The notes: a model not told the origin generated them from the letters alone. A stretch of 62,190 bases of DNA from an uncultured Anaeroplasma sp. (GCA_947592005.1 CANQDJ010000005.1:1-62190), one strand, 5' to 3'. Positions 1 through 8,825 are shown, counted from the first letter of the stretch. Translations and numbers: made by a program.

Positions 1-71
1 CGGATTTTTCTCTTTCAAGACTCTTTTTAAAAGTTACAACCTTTGTCAGCGGAATTTACTTTTATAATTAA
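1..71 (+). other. possible 3' tail of an upstream gene
   Basis: Two forward frames are open from the window edge. One ends at TAA 65-67 and the other at TAA 69-71. The second ends in the residues SGIYFYN and is followed 12 bases later by a hairpin terminator, as expected for the end of a gene. Too little is visible to identify a product or to decide between the frames. Confidence 0.3.
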
Positions 72-83
72 CTTTGTTTGTAT

Positions 84-116
84 AAATCTATGTGTAAGCA
101 TAGATTTTTATTTTAA
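84..116 (+). terminator. hairpin terminator of the upstream gene
   Basis: A perfect 9-bp stem (AAATCTATG 84-92 with CATAGATTT 99-107) around a 6-base loop is followed by a T-rich tract. It separates whatever lies before the window from pgi. Confidence 0.6.
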
Positions 117-130
117 TTTAGAAAAATAAG

Positions 131-139
131 TGATATAAT
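131..139 (+). promoter_or_regulatory. extended -10 promoter of pgi
   Basis: TG at 131-132 and TATAAT at 134-139 form the TGnTATAAT extended -10 seen at many genes in this window. The -35 at 111-116 (TTTTAA) is weak. A strong Shine-Dalgarno AGGAGGG lies at 163-169. Confidence 0.5.
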
Positions 140-175
140 AAGAAATAAAGAAAGACTATTTTAGGAGGGTTTTAT

Positions 176-1507
176 ATGCAAAAAAAATTAAGTTTGGATA
201 TTTCTCAAACGGCTTCATTTTATAATAAGAAGTTATTTGAAGAAGTAAAAAAAGAAGTGGTTGCCGCTCATAAACTTCTACGCAGTAAAAAAGGAGCGGG
301 AAATGACTTTTTGGGTTGGTTGGATTTACCGGTATGTTATGACAAAGAGGAATTTTCCAGAATATTAAAAGCGGCGGAGAAGATTAAGAAACAATCTCAA
401 GTTTTATTGGCAATCGGTATTGGCGGATCTTATTTGGGTGCCAAATCCGCAATCGAAATGTTGAAAAGGTATTTTAATCCTACGGGAGTAGAAGTTATAT
501 TTGTGGGAAATCAAATTTCTTCTACATACACTTCTCAATTATTAAAATATTTGGAAGATAAAGATTTTTCCATCAATGTTATATCTAAGTCTGGAACAAC
601 GACGGAGCCGGCGATTGCTTTCCGAATTTTTAAAGAGTATATGGAACAAAGATATGGCAAAGCCGAAGCGAAGAATCGTATTTACGCAACGACCGATAAG
701 GCAAAAGGTGCTTTAAAAGGATTGGCTACGGAAGAAGGATATGAAACATTTGTGGTACCGGACGATGTCGGAGGAAGATTTTCCGTATTGACTGCTGTAG
801 GATTGCTTCCGATTGCGGCAAGTGGAGCGGATATTGTTGAAATGATGGCAGGGGCTAAACAAGCATATGAAGATTATAAAGAAGAAGATGTCGATAAGAA
901 CGATGCATTGCAATACGCTTTGATACGAAATGTTTTATATCGTAGTGGTAAGAAGATAGAAATGCTTGTGAATTACGAACCAAAATTGAATTATTTCAGT
1001 GAATGGTGGAAACAATTATATGGCGAATCCGAAGGAAAAGACGGAAAAGGCATTTGGATAACTTCCGCATCATTCTCTACAGATTTACACTCTTTAGGTC
1101 AAATGATTCAACAAGGAGAGAGAACCTTATTTGAAACGGTGATCAATGTGGAGAATCCGGAAGAAAACATTGAAATTAAATCCGATAAAGATAATTTAGA
1201 CGGATTGAATTTCTTAGCCGGTAAAACGATGGATTATGTAAATAAAATGGCGATGACGGGAACGATGTTGGCCCATGTAGATGGTGGCGTTCCGAATATC
1301 AAAGTTACTGTACCGAATGTTTCGGCTTATACATACGGATATATGGCATATTTCTTTGAACTTGCTTGTGGAGTATCCGCATACACGTTGGGAGTAAATC
1401 CGTTTAATCAACCGGGTGTTGAAAATTATAAGAAGAATATGTTTGCTTTATTAGGTAAGCCGGGATATGAAGATATGAAGGCAGCCTTAGAGGCAAAATT
1501 GAAGTAA
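176..1507 (+). CDS. pgi: glucose-6-phosphate isomerase
   Basis: Cytosolic enzyme interconverting glucose 6-phosphate and fructose 6-phosphate in glycolysis. The 443-residue protein has the usual length of the short bacterial PGI class. The two sugar-isomerase signatures are visible: [12 protein letters not shown] at residues 81-92, and the phosphate-binding SKSGTTTEP at 137-145. A later [11 protein letters not shown] segment is also typical of the family. ATG 176 follows AGGAGGG by 6 bases, an ideal start. The gene is monocistronic, closed by strong hairpins on both sides. No defect is seen. Confidence 0.97.
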   Translation: MQKKLSLDISQTASFYNKKLFEEVKKEVVAAHKLLRSKKGAGNDFLGWLDLPVCYDKEEFSRILKAAEKIKKQSQVLLAIGIGGSYLGAKSAIEMLKRYFNPTGVEVIFVGNQISSTYTSQLLKYLEDKDFSINVISKSGTTTEPAIAFRIFKEYMEQRYGKAEAKNRIYATTDKAKGALKGLATEEGYETFVVPDDVGGRFSVLTAVGLLPIAASGADIVEMMAGAKQAYEDYKEEDVDKNDALQYALIRNVLYRSGKKIEMLVNYEPKLNYFSEWWKQLYGESEGKDGKGIWITSASFSTDLHSLGQMIQQGERTLFETVINVENPEENIEIKSDKDNLDGLNFLAGKTMDYVNKMAMTGTMLAHVDGGVPNIKVTVPNVSAYTYGYMAYFFELACGVSAYTLGVNPFNQPGVENYKKNMFALLGKPGYEDMKAALEAKLK

Positions 1508-1524
1508 AAAAAGGGATAAAAAGG

Positions 1525-1556
1525 TCCGGCAAGAGATTGCCGGATTTCTGTTTTTT
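1525..1556 (+). terminator. rho-independent terminator of pgi
   Basis: TCCGGCAA (1525-1532) pairs with TTGCCGGA (1537-1544) around GAGA, followed by TTTCTGTTTTTT. Confidence 0.92.
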
Positions 1557-1559
1557 AAT

Positions 1560-1590
1560 AAAGGGGCTTAGTTATGCCCTTTTTAATTTT
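1560..1590 (+). terminator. second hairpin after pgi
   Basis: AAGGGGC (1561-1567) pairs with GCCCTTT (1576-1582), with one G-U pair and an 8-base loop, then a T-rich tail. It looks like a backup terminator. The rest of the 337-base gap (about 1590-1790) is very AT-rich with no recognisable gene. Confidence 0.5.
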
Positions 1591-1790
1591 ACGGTTTTTG
1601 CTTTATAAATTAAATTTATAGGAAATTGTCGATAAAAACAAAAATAAATCAAAATCTCGGACAAAATTTGTAAAATGTTTAATAATATTATACATTTTTA
1701 AAAGTCAATGAATTTTTTGACAAATTTCTATAAATTTTTGTTATGGAAAAGTTGTAAAAAATTAAAAAGAATAAATAAAAAATATAATCA

Positions 1791-1819
1791 TTGCACTATA
1801 TATAATTTAATGTTAAAAT
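1791..1819 (+). promoter_or_regulatory. promoter of the nrdDG-dut operon
   Basis: The -35 TTGCAC (1791-1796) is followed by a 17-base spacer and the -10 TAAAAT (1814-1819), with an upstream TG at 1811-1812. The Shine-Dalgarno AAGGGGTG lies at about 1832. Confidence 0.7.
1793..1808 (+). promoter_or_regulatory. candidate NrdR box
   Basis: The 16 bases match 13 of 16 positions of the NrdR consensus as I recall it (acaCwAtATaTwGtgt). They lie between the -35 and -10 elements, where a repressor would block RNA polymerase. I see only one copy, while NrdR usually uses two spaced boxes. The AT-rich background makes a chance match possible. Confidence 0.3.
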
Positions 1820-1844
1820 TCAAATTAATTAAAGGGGTGTTCTT

Positions 1845-3971
1845 ATGGATAATATTGTGATAATAAAAAAGGACGGCACCTTAGAACCCTTTAAATCTGA
1901 TAAAATAAAAAAGGCTGTTTCTAAATCTGCCGCTCGTGTAATGATTACATTCACAAATCAAGATTTGGATAATATTGTAAATACGGTATTAAAAAGTATT
2001 GAAGAAAAAAATTTAACACAAGTTACAATCGCCCAAATGCATAATTTTGTAGAAGGTTCTTTGGAAACCCATTTTCCTACGGTTGCCAAGAGTTATCGAG
2101 ATTACAGAAATTACAAACAAGACTTCGTTCATATGTTAGATGAAGTTTATATGAAAAGTCAATCTATTATGTATATTGGTGATAAAGAGAATTCCAATAC
2201 GGACAGTGCTTTGGTTTCTACGAAAAGAAGTTTAATCTACAATCAATTAAATAAAGAATTATTTAAAAAGTTCTTTTTAAATGTTGAAGAACTTCAGGCA
2301 ATCAACGACGGATATATTTACATTCATGATATGTCTGCGAGAAGAGATACGATGAATTGTTGTTTGTTTGATGTGGCTACCGTTTTAAAGGGTGGCTTTG
2401 AAATGGGAAATGTTTGGTATAATGAACCGAAGAGTTTAGATGTCGCATTTGATGTTATCGGGGATATTGTATTATCTACTGCCGCTCAACAGTATGGTGG
2501 TTTTACTGTTCCTTGTATTGATTTGATTTTGGAAGAATATGCGGAAAAGTCTTTCCAAAGACAATACCATAAATATGTGGGGTTAGGACTTACTCGGGTT
2601 AAAGCCAATGAACAAGCGATAGAAGATGTTCGAATCGAATTTAAACAAGGTTGGCAAGGATTGGAATATAAGTTTAATACGGTTGGCTCCAGTAGAGGAG
2701 ATTATCCGTTTATTACCGTTACGTTGGGAACGGGAACTTCTCGGTTTGCCAAGATGTGTACGATTGAGTGTTTAAAGGTTAGAAGAGGTGGGCAAGGAAA
2801 GCCGGGAAGAAAACGTCCGGTATTGTTCCCTAAAATTGTCTTTTTATATGATAAAGATTTACATGGTCCGGGTTGTATCAATGAGGATTTGTTTGAGGAA
2901 GGGCTATTATGTTCTTCTAAGACGATGTATCCAGATTGGTTAAGTTTGACCGGAGAAGGATATGTAGCCTCTATGTATAAAAAATACGGTGCGATTATTT
3001 CGCCGATGGGTTGTAGAGCCTTTTTATCTCCGTGGTATGAACGAGGGGGTATGAATCCGGCCGATGATGACGATAAGCCTGTATTTGTTGGAAGATTCAA
3101 TATCGGTGCCATATCTTTACATTTACCGATGATATTGGCTAAAGCAAGAAAAGAATCCAAAGATTTCTATGAAGTATTGGATTATTATTTGGAATTGATT
3201 CGGAAATTACATTGTAGGACGTATGAATATTTAGGTGAAATGAGAGCCTCTACCAATCCGCTTGCCTATTGTCAAGGTGGATTCTATGGTGGACATTTGG
3301 GATTGCATGATAAGATAAAGCCTTTATTAAAAAGTGCTACGGCTTCTTTCGGTTTTACAGCATTGAATGAATTACAAGAATTGTATAATGGAAAATCTAT
3401 CGCTCAAGACGGGCAGTTTGCGTTAGATGTTATCAAATATATCAATGAAAAGATTACGCAATTCAAGAAAGAAGACGGACATCTTTATGCGATGTATGGA
3501 ACCCCTGCGGAGAGTTTATGTGGACTTCAAATTACACAATTTAGAAAGAAATATGGTATCATTGAAAATGTTTCTGATCGTCCGTATGTTTCCAATTCTT
3601 TCCATTGTCATGTTACGGAAGATATTTCACCGATTCAGAAACAGGATTTGGAACAAAGATTTTGGGATTATTCCAATGGTGGTAAGATACAATATGTTAA
3701 ATATCCAATCGATTATAATATTGATGCGATTCGTACTTTGATTCGTAGAGCAATGGATAAAGGATTTTATGAAGGTGTGAATTTATCTTTGGCATATTGT
3801 GAAGATTGTGGGCATCAAGAACTTTCTATGGACGTTTGTCCGAAGTGTGGCAGCAAGAATTTGACTAAGATTGAAAGAATGAATGGATACCTTTCTTATT
3901 CTAGAGTGAATGGAAATACGAGATTGAATGATGCGAAAATGGCGGAGATAGCGGAAAGGAAGAGTATGTAA
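1845..3971 (+). CDS. nrdD: anaerobic ribonucleoside-triphosphate reductase, class III
   Basis: Makes dNTPs from NTPs without oxygen using a glycyl radical. The N-terminal ~90 residues form an ATP-cone (IIKKDGTLEPFKSDKI), the allosteric module sensing ATP/dATP. The C-terminus has a zinc site of four cysteines (residues 652, 655, 665, 668). The radical loop RVNGNTR puts the glycyl radical at about Gly690. The length of 708 residues is normal for the family. It is followed directly by its activase nrdG, with the stop and start sharing one base (TAATG). Oxygen sensitivity of this class implies an anaerobic lifestyle. Confidence 0.97.
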   Translation: MDNIVIIKKDGTLEPFKSDKIKKAVSKSAARVMITFTNQDLDNIVNTVLKSIEEKNLTQVTIAQMHNFVEGSLETHFPTVAKSYRDYRNYKQDFVHMLDEVYMKSQSIMYIGDKENSNTDSALVSTKRSLIYNQLNKELFKKFFLNVEELQAINDGYIYIHDMSARRDTMNCCLFDVATVLKGGFEMGNVWYNEPKSLDVAFDVIGDIVLSTAAQQYGGFTVPCIDLILEEYAEKSFQRQYHKYVGLGLTRVKANEQAIEDVRIEFKQGWQGLEYKFNTVGSSRGDYPFITVTLGTGTSRFAKMCTIECLKVRRGGQGKPGRKRPVLFPKIVFLYDKDLHGPGCINEDLFEEGLLCSSKTMYPDWLSLTGEGYVASMYKKYGAIISPMGCRAFLSPWYERGGMNPADDDDKPVFVGRFNIGAISLHLPMILAKARKESKDFYEVLDYYLELIRKLHCRTYEYLGEMRASTNPLAYCQGGFYGGHLGLHDKIKPLLKSATASFGFTALNELQELYNGKSIAQDGQFALDVIKYINEKITQFKKEDGHLYAMYGTPAESLCGLQITQFRKKYGIIENVSDRPYVSNSFHCHVTEDISPIQKQDLEQRFWDYSNGGKIQYVKYPIDYNIDAIRTLIRRAMDKGFYEGVNLSLAYCEDCGHQELSMDVCPKCGSKNLTKIERMNGYLSYSRVNGNTRLNDAKMAEIAERKSM

Positions 3972-4477
3972 TGCGATACCATAATATAACAAAAGATGAT
4001 ATGTTAAATGGTAGCGGATTACGGGTTGTATTATGGGTGGCAGGCTGTGGACATCATTGTCCGGGTTGTCATAATCCGATAACACATGATCCCAATGGGG
4101 GATTGGAGTTTGATGATTCGGCAAAGCAGGAATTGTTTCAAGAATTGAAAAAAGATTATGTGGACGGAATTACTTTCAGTGGAGGAGATCCGTTACACCC
4201 AATTCATGTAAATGAAATAGGAGAATTGATTGCCGAAATCAATGCGAAGTTTCCCAATAAGACCAAGTGGTTATATACTGGATATACCTATGAACAGATT
4301 TCTTCTCTACCGTTTATTTCAATGTTAGATGTTGTTTGTGACGGAAGATTCGAAATTGATAAGTATGATCCGAAATTGCATTGGGTGGGAAGTTCCAATC
4401 AGCGTGTTATTGATGTAAAAGCGACGAAAAAAGAAGGAAGAATAATTTGTTATCAGGACGGTTCGATCAGTGGATAA
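3971..4477 (+). CDS. nrdG: anaerobic ribonucleotide reductase activating protein (radical SAM)
   Basis: Radical-SAM enzyme that installs the glycyl radical on NrdD. The short form (168 residues) is typical. The iron-sulfur/SAM motif is Cys26-x3-Cys30-x2-Cys33 (AGCGHHCPGCHNP), and FSGGDPLHP follows at about residue 60. The start codon overlaps the nrdD stop and the 3' end overlaps the next gene by 8 bases, so the three genes are translationally coupled. Confidence 0.96.
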   Translation: MRYHNITKDDMLNGSGLRVVLWVAGCGHHCPGCHNPITHDPNGGLEFDDSAKQELFQELKKDYVDGITFSGGDPLHPIHVNEIGELIAEINAKFPNKTKWLYTGYTYEQISSLPFISMLDVVCDGRFEIDKYDPKLHWVGSSNQRVIDVKATKKEGRIICYQDGSISG

Positions 4478-4970
4478 TAGAAAGATAGCCAAATTTGAAT
4501 TTGTTCGTTTTGAACAATTCGCAAGTTGTTTTGAAAATACAGTAGATGTAAAACAAATATATGATCAATTAAAACTTCCTCGTCGAGCCACCAAAGGGTC
4601 TGCCGGATATGATTTTTATGCTCCGTTTGATATTGTTCTTGCTCCGAATGAAACGATTAAAATTCCTACAGGAATTCGTGTTTCTATGCGAGAAGATTAT
4701 GTATTGATGTTGTTTCCGAGAAGTGGATTGGGATTCAAATATCGCTTGCAATTAAATAATACGGTCGGAATTATCGATAGCGATTATTATTATTCCGATA
4801 ACGAAGGACATATTTTTGCGAAAATAACGAATGATTCCAACGAAAATAAGACCGTAGTTCTTCGACAAGGCGAAGGATTTATGCAAGGAATATTCTTGCC
4901 GTACGGAATTACAATAGAAGATGATACTACTGCTATTCGAAATGGTGGATTCGGTTCAACAACAAAATAG
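4470..4970 (+). CDS. dut: dUTP diphosphatase (trimeric dUTPase family)
   Basis: Hydrolyses dUTP to dUMP and PPi, keeping uracil out of DNA and feeding dTMP synthesis. All five trimeric-dUTPase motifs are present: AGYDFYA (45-51), PRSGLG (83-88), GIIDSDY (100-106), GEGFMQG (134-140) and RNGGFGST (157-164). Motif 4 differs from the common form. An extra N-terminal stretch of about 35 residues precedes motif 1. The start is GTG 4470, inside the end of nrdG, with AGGACG at 4455-4460 as ribosome site. Pairing with nrdDG makes a compact dNTP-supply operon. A dCTP deaminase-like activity is less likely, because the motifs are dUTPase-like. Confidence 0.88.
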   Translation: MDNRKIAKFEFVRFEQFASCFENTVDVKQIYDQLKLPRRATKGSAGYDFYAPFDIVLAPNETIKIPTGIRVSMREDYVLMLFPRSGLGFKYRLQLNNTVGIIDSDYYYSDNEGHIFAKITNDSNENKTVVLRQGEGFMQGIFLPYGITIEDDTTAIRNGGFGSTTK

Positions 4971-4973
4971 ATT

Positions 4974-5003
4974 AATCGATGGATAAAAACCATCGATTTT
5001 TTT
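4974..5003 (+). terminator. terminator of the nrdDG-dut operon
   Basis: AATCGATGG (4974-4982) pairs with CCATCGATT (4990-4998) around a 7-base loop, followed by Ts. Confidence 0.92.
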
Positions 5004-5085
5004 AGCGTCTATTTTAATTTTAAATTTCTATATATTATTTTTTTCTTTAAGAAATATGGAAATATATATGTTTTTGGATAAAGTA

Positions 5086-5094
5086 TGTTATAAT
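5086..5094 (+). promoter_or_regulatory. extended -10 promoter of the GH28 gene
   Basis: TG (5086-5087), T, then TATAAT (5089-5094); no good -35 is visible. The ribosome site AGGAGG is at 5101-5106. Confidence 0.55.
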
Positions 5095-5114
5095 CGAATT
5101 AGGAGGATAAAATT

Positions 5115-6512
5115 ATGGATTTTATTGTAGAAAGACCTACTTTTTCGGATAGGGAATATAATATTTTGGATTTCGGTGCGAAAAGCGACGGAATTTTCAA
5201 CAATCGAAAGGCGATACAAACCGCTATTGACACTTGTAGTAAAAACGGTGGTGGGAAGGTAGTTATTCCCAATGGGTATTTTTATACGGGTCCGATTGAA
5301 CTCAAGAGTAATGTTAATCTTTTTTTAATGGAAAATGCGTTTGTTAAATTCAGCAAAACAAAAGAAGAATATCCTTTGATTTGGACAGAATATGAAGGAA
5401 TTAAACGGATTCGAGCGATTTCTCCGATTACCGCCAAAAATTGTGAAAATATCGCCATTACCGGAAAAGGAATAATGGACGGATCTGGGGATTTATGGCG
5501 AGGAGTAAAACAGTTTAAATTAACCATAAAAGAATGGGAAAGATGTTTACAAAAAAGTCCTTATGTCATTCAGGGGAAAGAGTGTGGGATTTGGTGTCCT
5601 ACCAAAACATATTACGAAGGAGTTATAAAAGGAGAACCGGATTATAATGATCCGAATGCGTTAGAAATTGCGGGAGAAAATTGGGACGTATATCGACCGG
5701 TTTTTGTTTCTATTGTTCAATGTGATAAGGTTTTAATAGAAGGAGTAACTCTTCAAAATTCTCCTGCTTGGAATGTTCACCCTTTGTTTTGTACAAATTT
5801 TACAATGAATCAAGCGATTATTAAAAATAAATTTTCCGCTCAAAACGGAGATGGAATTGATTTGGAATCTTGTCGAAATTGTGAAATTGCCAATACAATT
5901 TTTGAGGTTGGTGATGATGGAATATGTATCAAAAGCGGGAAAAACAGAGAAGCGAGAAAAATCAAATTCCCGACCGAAAATGTATGGATTCATGGGTGTA
6001 AAGTATTCAATGCACATGGTGGATTTGTGGTCGGCAGTGAAATGAGTAGAGGTGTTCGGCATATTCTTGTAGAAGATTGCACATTCAGCGGAACGGATAT
6101 CGGCATTCGTTTTAAATCGACTATGGGACGTGGTGGTGTAGTGGAAGATATTCAAATCCAAAACATTCAAATGGCGGACATCATAGGAGAAGCGATGATT
6201 TTTACTATGGGATATGTATTGGTAAATATCGAAGATCCGAAGGAAGGGAAACAACAACCGGATAGGGAAGATATACCGGAATTTAAGAATATAACGATGG
6301 ATCATATTATATGTAATGGTGCTAAAATCGCAATGAAGATAGAGGGGTTGGAACAACTTCCAATACATAATATTACCGTAAAAAATTCACAATTTATTGT
6401 GGATAATGCGATGGATTTACATTTATGCGAAGAAATATGTTTGGAGAACGTGGAAATTCAAACAAAAGAAAAACAATATAAATATAAGAAAGAAAAATTT
6501 TCGGCAAATTAG
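5115..6512 (+). CDS. glycoside hydrolase family 28 (polygalacturonase-like)
   Basis: Right-handed beta-helix enzyme expected to hydrolyse galacturonosyl bonds of pectin fragments. The N-terminus LDFGAKSDG (19-26) and IPNGYFYTGPI (51-61) are family hallmarks. The active-site strand motifs are NGDGID (244-249), GDDGICIKS (266-274, paired Asp 267/268), HGGFVVGSE (301-309) and IRFKS (331-335, the R-x-K pair). There is no signal peptide, so it probably acts in the cytosol on imported oligogalacturonides, as exo-acting members do. It is a single gene between the dut terminator and rplS. Endo versus exo specificity cannot be read from sequence alone. It links with the pectate lyases at 38249 and 41808. 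Confidence 0.9.
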   Translation: MDFIVERPTFSDREYNILDFGAKSDGIFNNRKAIQTAIDTCSKNGGGKVVIPNGYFYTGPIELKSNVNLFLMENAFVKFSKTKEEYPLIWTEYEGIKRIRAISPITAKNCENIAITGKGIMDGSGDLWRGVKQFKLTIKEWERCLQKSPYVIQGKECGIWCPTKTYYEGVIKGEPDYNDPNALEIAGENWDVYRPVFVSIVQCDKVLIEGVTLQNSPAWNVHPLFCTNFTMNQAIIKNKFSAQNGDGIDLESCRNCEIANTIFEVGDDGICIKSGKNREARKIKFPTENVWIHGCKVFNAHGGFVVGSEMSRGVRHILVEDCTFSGTDIGIRFKSTMGRGGVVEDIQIQNIQMADIIGEAMIFTMGYVLVNIEDPKEGKQQPDREDIPEFKNITMDHIICNGAKIAMKIEGLEQLPIHNITVKNSQFIVDNAMDLHLCEEICLENVEIQTKEKQYKYKKEKFSAN

Positions 6513-6521
6513 GAAATAGGC

Positions 6522-6550
6522 TTGCAAAAGAAAATCGGATATGTTAAAAT
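6522..6550 (+). promoter_or_regulatory. rplS promoter
   Basis: TTGCAA (6522-6527), a 17-base spacer and TAAAAT (6545-6550) with TG at 6542-6543. Confidence 0.8.
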
Positions 6551-6555
6551 AATTA

Positions 6556-6632
6556 GGCTGTTATATTAACAGTAAAGCACATTACTCCGCTGGCAACATG
6601 GGATTATGGCTAAGAGTTTTGTTATTAGGAGA
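6556..6632 (+). ncRNA. candidate L19 leader (ribosomal protein autoregulatory 5' UTR)
   Basis: The leader between promoter and rplS starts with a tight hairpin (CTGTTA 6558-6563 with TAACAG 6567-6572). A GC-richer conserved-looking stretch (CTCCGCTGGCAACATGGGA, about 6585-6603) and AGGAGA at 6627-6632 follow. L19 leaders are known upstream of rplS in low-GC Gram-positives. I assign this by position and general shape only; a covariance-model search would decide. Confidence 0.5.
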
Positions 6633-6639
6633 TTAAGTC

Positions 6640-6990
6640 ATGGCAAAAGGTCAAGAACTGATTAAAGAAATTACAGCACAATATTTAAAAGATCGTCCTG
6701 ATTTTCGTCCCGGCGATACTGTGAAAGTGCATGTAAAGATCGTGGAAGGTAATACGCATCGTATTCAGATTTTTGAAGGTTTGGTTATCAAACGTCAAGG
6801 ATCCGGTGTGTCTGAAACCTTTACAGTAAGAAAGATTTCTTACGGAATCGGTGTTGAACGTACATTCCCTATTCATTCACCGAATATCGACCATATTGAA
6901 GTAACTAGAAAAGGAAAGGTTCGTAGAGCGAAATTGTTCTATATTCGTAACCTATCCGCAAAGGCTTCTCGTATTAAGGAACGTCGATAA
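6640..6990 (+). CDS. rplS: 50S ribosomal protein L19
   Basis: Protein of the large subunit at the subunit interface. The 116 residues match the family length and carry the typical [16 protein letters not shown] and [17 protein letters not shown] (L19 C-terminus) segments. It has its own promoter, leader and strong terminator. The usual neighbours (rimM, trmD, rpsP) are absent here. AGGAGA is 7 bases before ATG 6640. Confidence 0.97.
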   Translation: MAKGQELIKEITAQYLKDRPDFRPGDTVKVHVKIVEGNTHRIQIFEGLVIKRQGSGVSETFTVRKISYGIGVERTFPIHSPNIDHIEVTRKGKVRRAKLFYIRNLSAKASRIKERR

Positions 6991-6992
6991 CA

Positions 6993-7027
6993 TAAAAGCC
7001 AACTGTCGAGTTGGCTTTTATTTTTTT
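6993..7027 (+). terminator. rplS terminator
   Basis: A 12-bp stem (6993-7004 with 7009-7020) closed by a GTCG tetraloop is followed by seven Ts. Confidence 0.95.
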
Positions 7028-7051
7028 AAATATTAAAAGAGAGGAAAAAAC

Positions 7052-7465
7052 ATGAATATTTTGACATTATTAACACCAAAAGATAAAACTTTTTATTTAA
7101 ATTCTGATTCATCTATACGGCAGGTATTGGAAAAATTCGATTATCATAAATTTACGGTTGTTCCATTGATTGATGAAGAAGGACGATATCTTTCGACGAT
7201 TTCCGAAGGAGATATATTACGTTATATTAAAAATAATTGTAATTTTAATTTGAAATATGCCGAGAATACCAAAATTGTCGATATTGAAATTTATCGGGCA
7301 TATAAGGCTTTGGATATTAATTGTTCGGTAAAAGAAATTATCGAGTTATCTTTGAATCAAAATTTTATACCGATCGTTGATGATAGGGGAATGTATATAG
7401 GGATTATTAAGAGAAAAGATGTTATTTCGTATTTTTATATGAAATATTCAAAAACAAATATATAA
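7052..7465 (+). CDS. CBS-domain pair protein
   Basis: A stand-alone Bateman module: two CBS domains at about residues 1-65 and 70-137, with no catalytic domain. Such modules bind adenine nucleotides. Similar small proteins in Firmicutes (YkuL/CbpB type) bind c-di-AMP, but that ligand is only a possibility here. The second CBS domain shows the usual FIPIVDDRGMYIGIIKRKDV pattern. The ribosome site GAGAGGA is 7 bases before ATG 7052. It lies 3 bases upstream of the broken ohrR-like gene and may be cotranscribed with it. Confidence 0.8.
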   Translation: MNILTLLTPKDKTFYLNSDSSIRQVLEKFDYHKFTVVPLIDEEGRYLSTISEGDILRYIKNNCNFNLKYAENTKIVDIEIYRAYKALDINCSVKEIIELSLNQNFIPIVDDRGMYIGIIKRKDVISYFYMKYSKTNI

Positions 7466-7468
7466 AAA

Positions 7469-7889
7469 ATGGAAGAGTATAATGAATTAAAGTTGGAAAA
7501 TCAAATTTGTTTTCCTTTATATGCTTGTTCAAAGGAAATCATTCGCCGATATAAACCATTTTTAGATGCGTTGGATTTGACATATACACAGTATATTACA
7601 ATGATGGTTTTATGGGAATGTAAAAGATTTGGGAGAAAAGATATATTTGGATTCCGGAACATTGACACCGGTTTTAAAAAAATTGGAAAACAAGAGATAT
7701 ATCGAAAGGAATCGTTCTAAAGAAGATGAACGGAATTTGATTGTTTGTATTACCGAAAAAGGGTTGGAGTTAAGAAAAGAGGCAAAAAAGGTTCCCAATC
7801 AAATTGCCCAATGTATTCCGTTGGATTCTTCTCAGGCTAAGGAATTGTATCAATTATTGTATAAAGTATTGAAATTAATGAAACAATGA
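7469..7889 (+). pseudogene. frameshifted OhrR/MarR-family regulator
   Basis: Two overlapping frames together make one MarR-family protein close to the peroxide sensor OhrR. The first (7469-7618) encodes LKLENQICFPLYACSKEI, including the N-terminal cysteine that senses organic hydroperoxides, and ends [14 protein letters not shown]. The second resumes at 7620 as [19 protein letters not shown] and runs through the DEDER-type wing (SKEDERN) to the stop at 7887-7889. OhrR proteins have five residues between LWE and VK; here a single base (T7619) remains. A 14-base deletion at about 7619 therefore shifts the frame inside the DNA-binding domain. No ohr peroxidase gene is nearby. An assembly error is possible. 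Confidence 0.85.
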
Positions 7890-7892
7890 GAG

Positions 7893-7925
7893 AAAGATAT
7901 AGAGGGGTCTATATCTTTTTTATAG
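7893..7925 (+). terminator. terminator after the ohrR-like pseudogene
   Basis: AAAGATATAGA (7893-7903) pairs with TCTATATCTTT (7908-7918) around GGGG, followed by Ts. Confidence 0.85.
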
Positions 7926-8035
7926 ATAAAACAAGGGATATATGATAAAATAAATCAATAGGGGGAATAACCTGAAAAAAAATAAATTTATTACAAGTTT
8001 TCATGGCCATGTGTGCCTTGAACGAAGGGAAAGGA

Positions 8036-8785
8036 ATGAAACTTAAAATGAAATACTTTTATGAAAAGAAATATGAAATCGGGTTTTCACATTTAGACAG
8101 TAATTTTAATTTAAGTGTCATAAGTGCGTTGGATTTTGTGGAAGATATGATGACCGAATATTTGGGGACTATGAAAAGCGATAATCTTTATTTGAGGCAA
8201 TATTGTCAAGCATTATGGGTTGTAACAAAGACAAAGATTTGTTTTTGTAAAAAAATTCAATGGCGAGATGTGTTATTTGCCAAAAGTAGTATTGTGGGAA
8301 TGAAATCCATTCGTATAGAATTGGAAACCGAATTTAGAGATAAGTGTAATGAGATTGTATTTATAGCGAAACAAGAATTATGTCCGATTGATTATATCAA
8401 TAGAAAAATAAGAAGAATTCAAACGATATCCTTTCCTTCTGATTTGGAATGTACGGCGAGTTCTATGCCTGAACCTACAGATTTTCAACATATTAAAAAC
8501 GACATTCCTATGGATTTGGTTCAACAAGTTCGGGTCTTATATACGGAAGTCGATCATAATGGGCATACCAATAATGTTTCTTATATTAGATATATTTTAA
8601 ATACGATGGATAGTGCGTTTTATGAAAAACATGAGATCAAAGAATTGGAAATTCATTATTTAAAGGAAAGTATGGAAGAAAATACGTTAGATGTTTATAA
8701 GGCAGTCGATTCAGGAAATTATATTTATCAAATTCAAAAAGAAGGCCAATGTATTGTAGAGGCCATATGGAAGACGGAAGAATAA
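8036..8785 (+). CDS. acyl-ACP thioesterase (FatA/FatB-like, double hotdog)
   Basis: Releases fatty acids from acyl carrier protein in the cytosol. The first hotdog starts YEIGFSHLDSNFNL. The second carries the catalytic segment DHNGHTNNVSYIRY (about residues 175-188), matching the family N-x-H-x-N-N-x-x-Y pattern. The length of 249 residues is normal for bacterial members. The open frame extends upstream to 8003, but ATG 8036 follows AAGGGAAAGG and removes non-family residues; ATG 8048 is also possible. An extended -10 (TG 7943-7944, TAAAAT 7946-7951) and a strong AGGGGG at 7960-7965 lie upstream. Confidence 0.87.
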   Translation: MKLKMKYFYEKKYEIGFSHLDSNFNLSVISALDFVEDMMTEYLGTMKSDNLYLRQYCQALWVVTKTKICFCKKIQWRDVLFAKSSIVGMKSIRIELETEFRDKCNEIVFIAKQELCPIDYINRKIRRIQTISFPSDLECTASSMPEPTDFQHIKNDIPMDLVQQVRVLYTEVDHNGHTNNVSYIRYILNTMDSAFYEKHEIKELEIHYLKESMEENTLDVYKAVDSGNYIYQIQKEGQCIVEAIWKTEE

Positions 8786-8825
8786 AGACTGAAAAAATAT
8801 AAAAAATAATAGTAGGTGATAGATA

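Noticed and set aside
2702-3160. 152-codon minus-strand frame inside nrdD
   Set aside because: It is a shadow of a clearly real nrdD; no ribosome site and no family motif.
5733-6368. 211-codon minus-strand frame inside the GH28 gene
   Set aside because: Composition follows the codon pattern of the plus-strand gene; no start signal and no recognisable domain.
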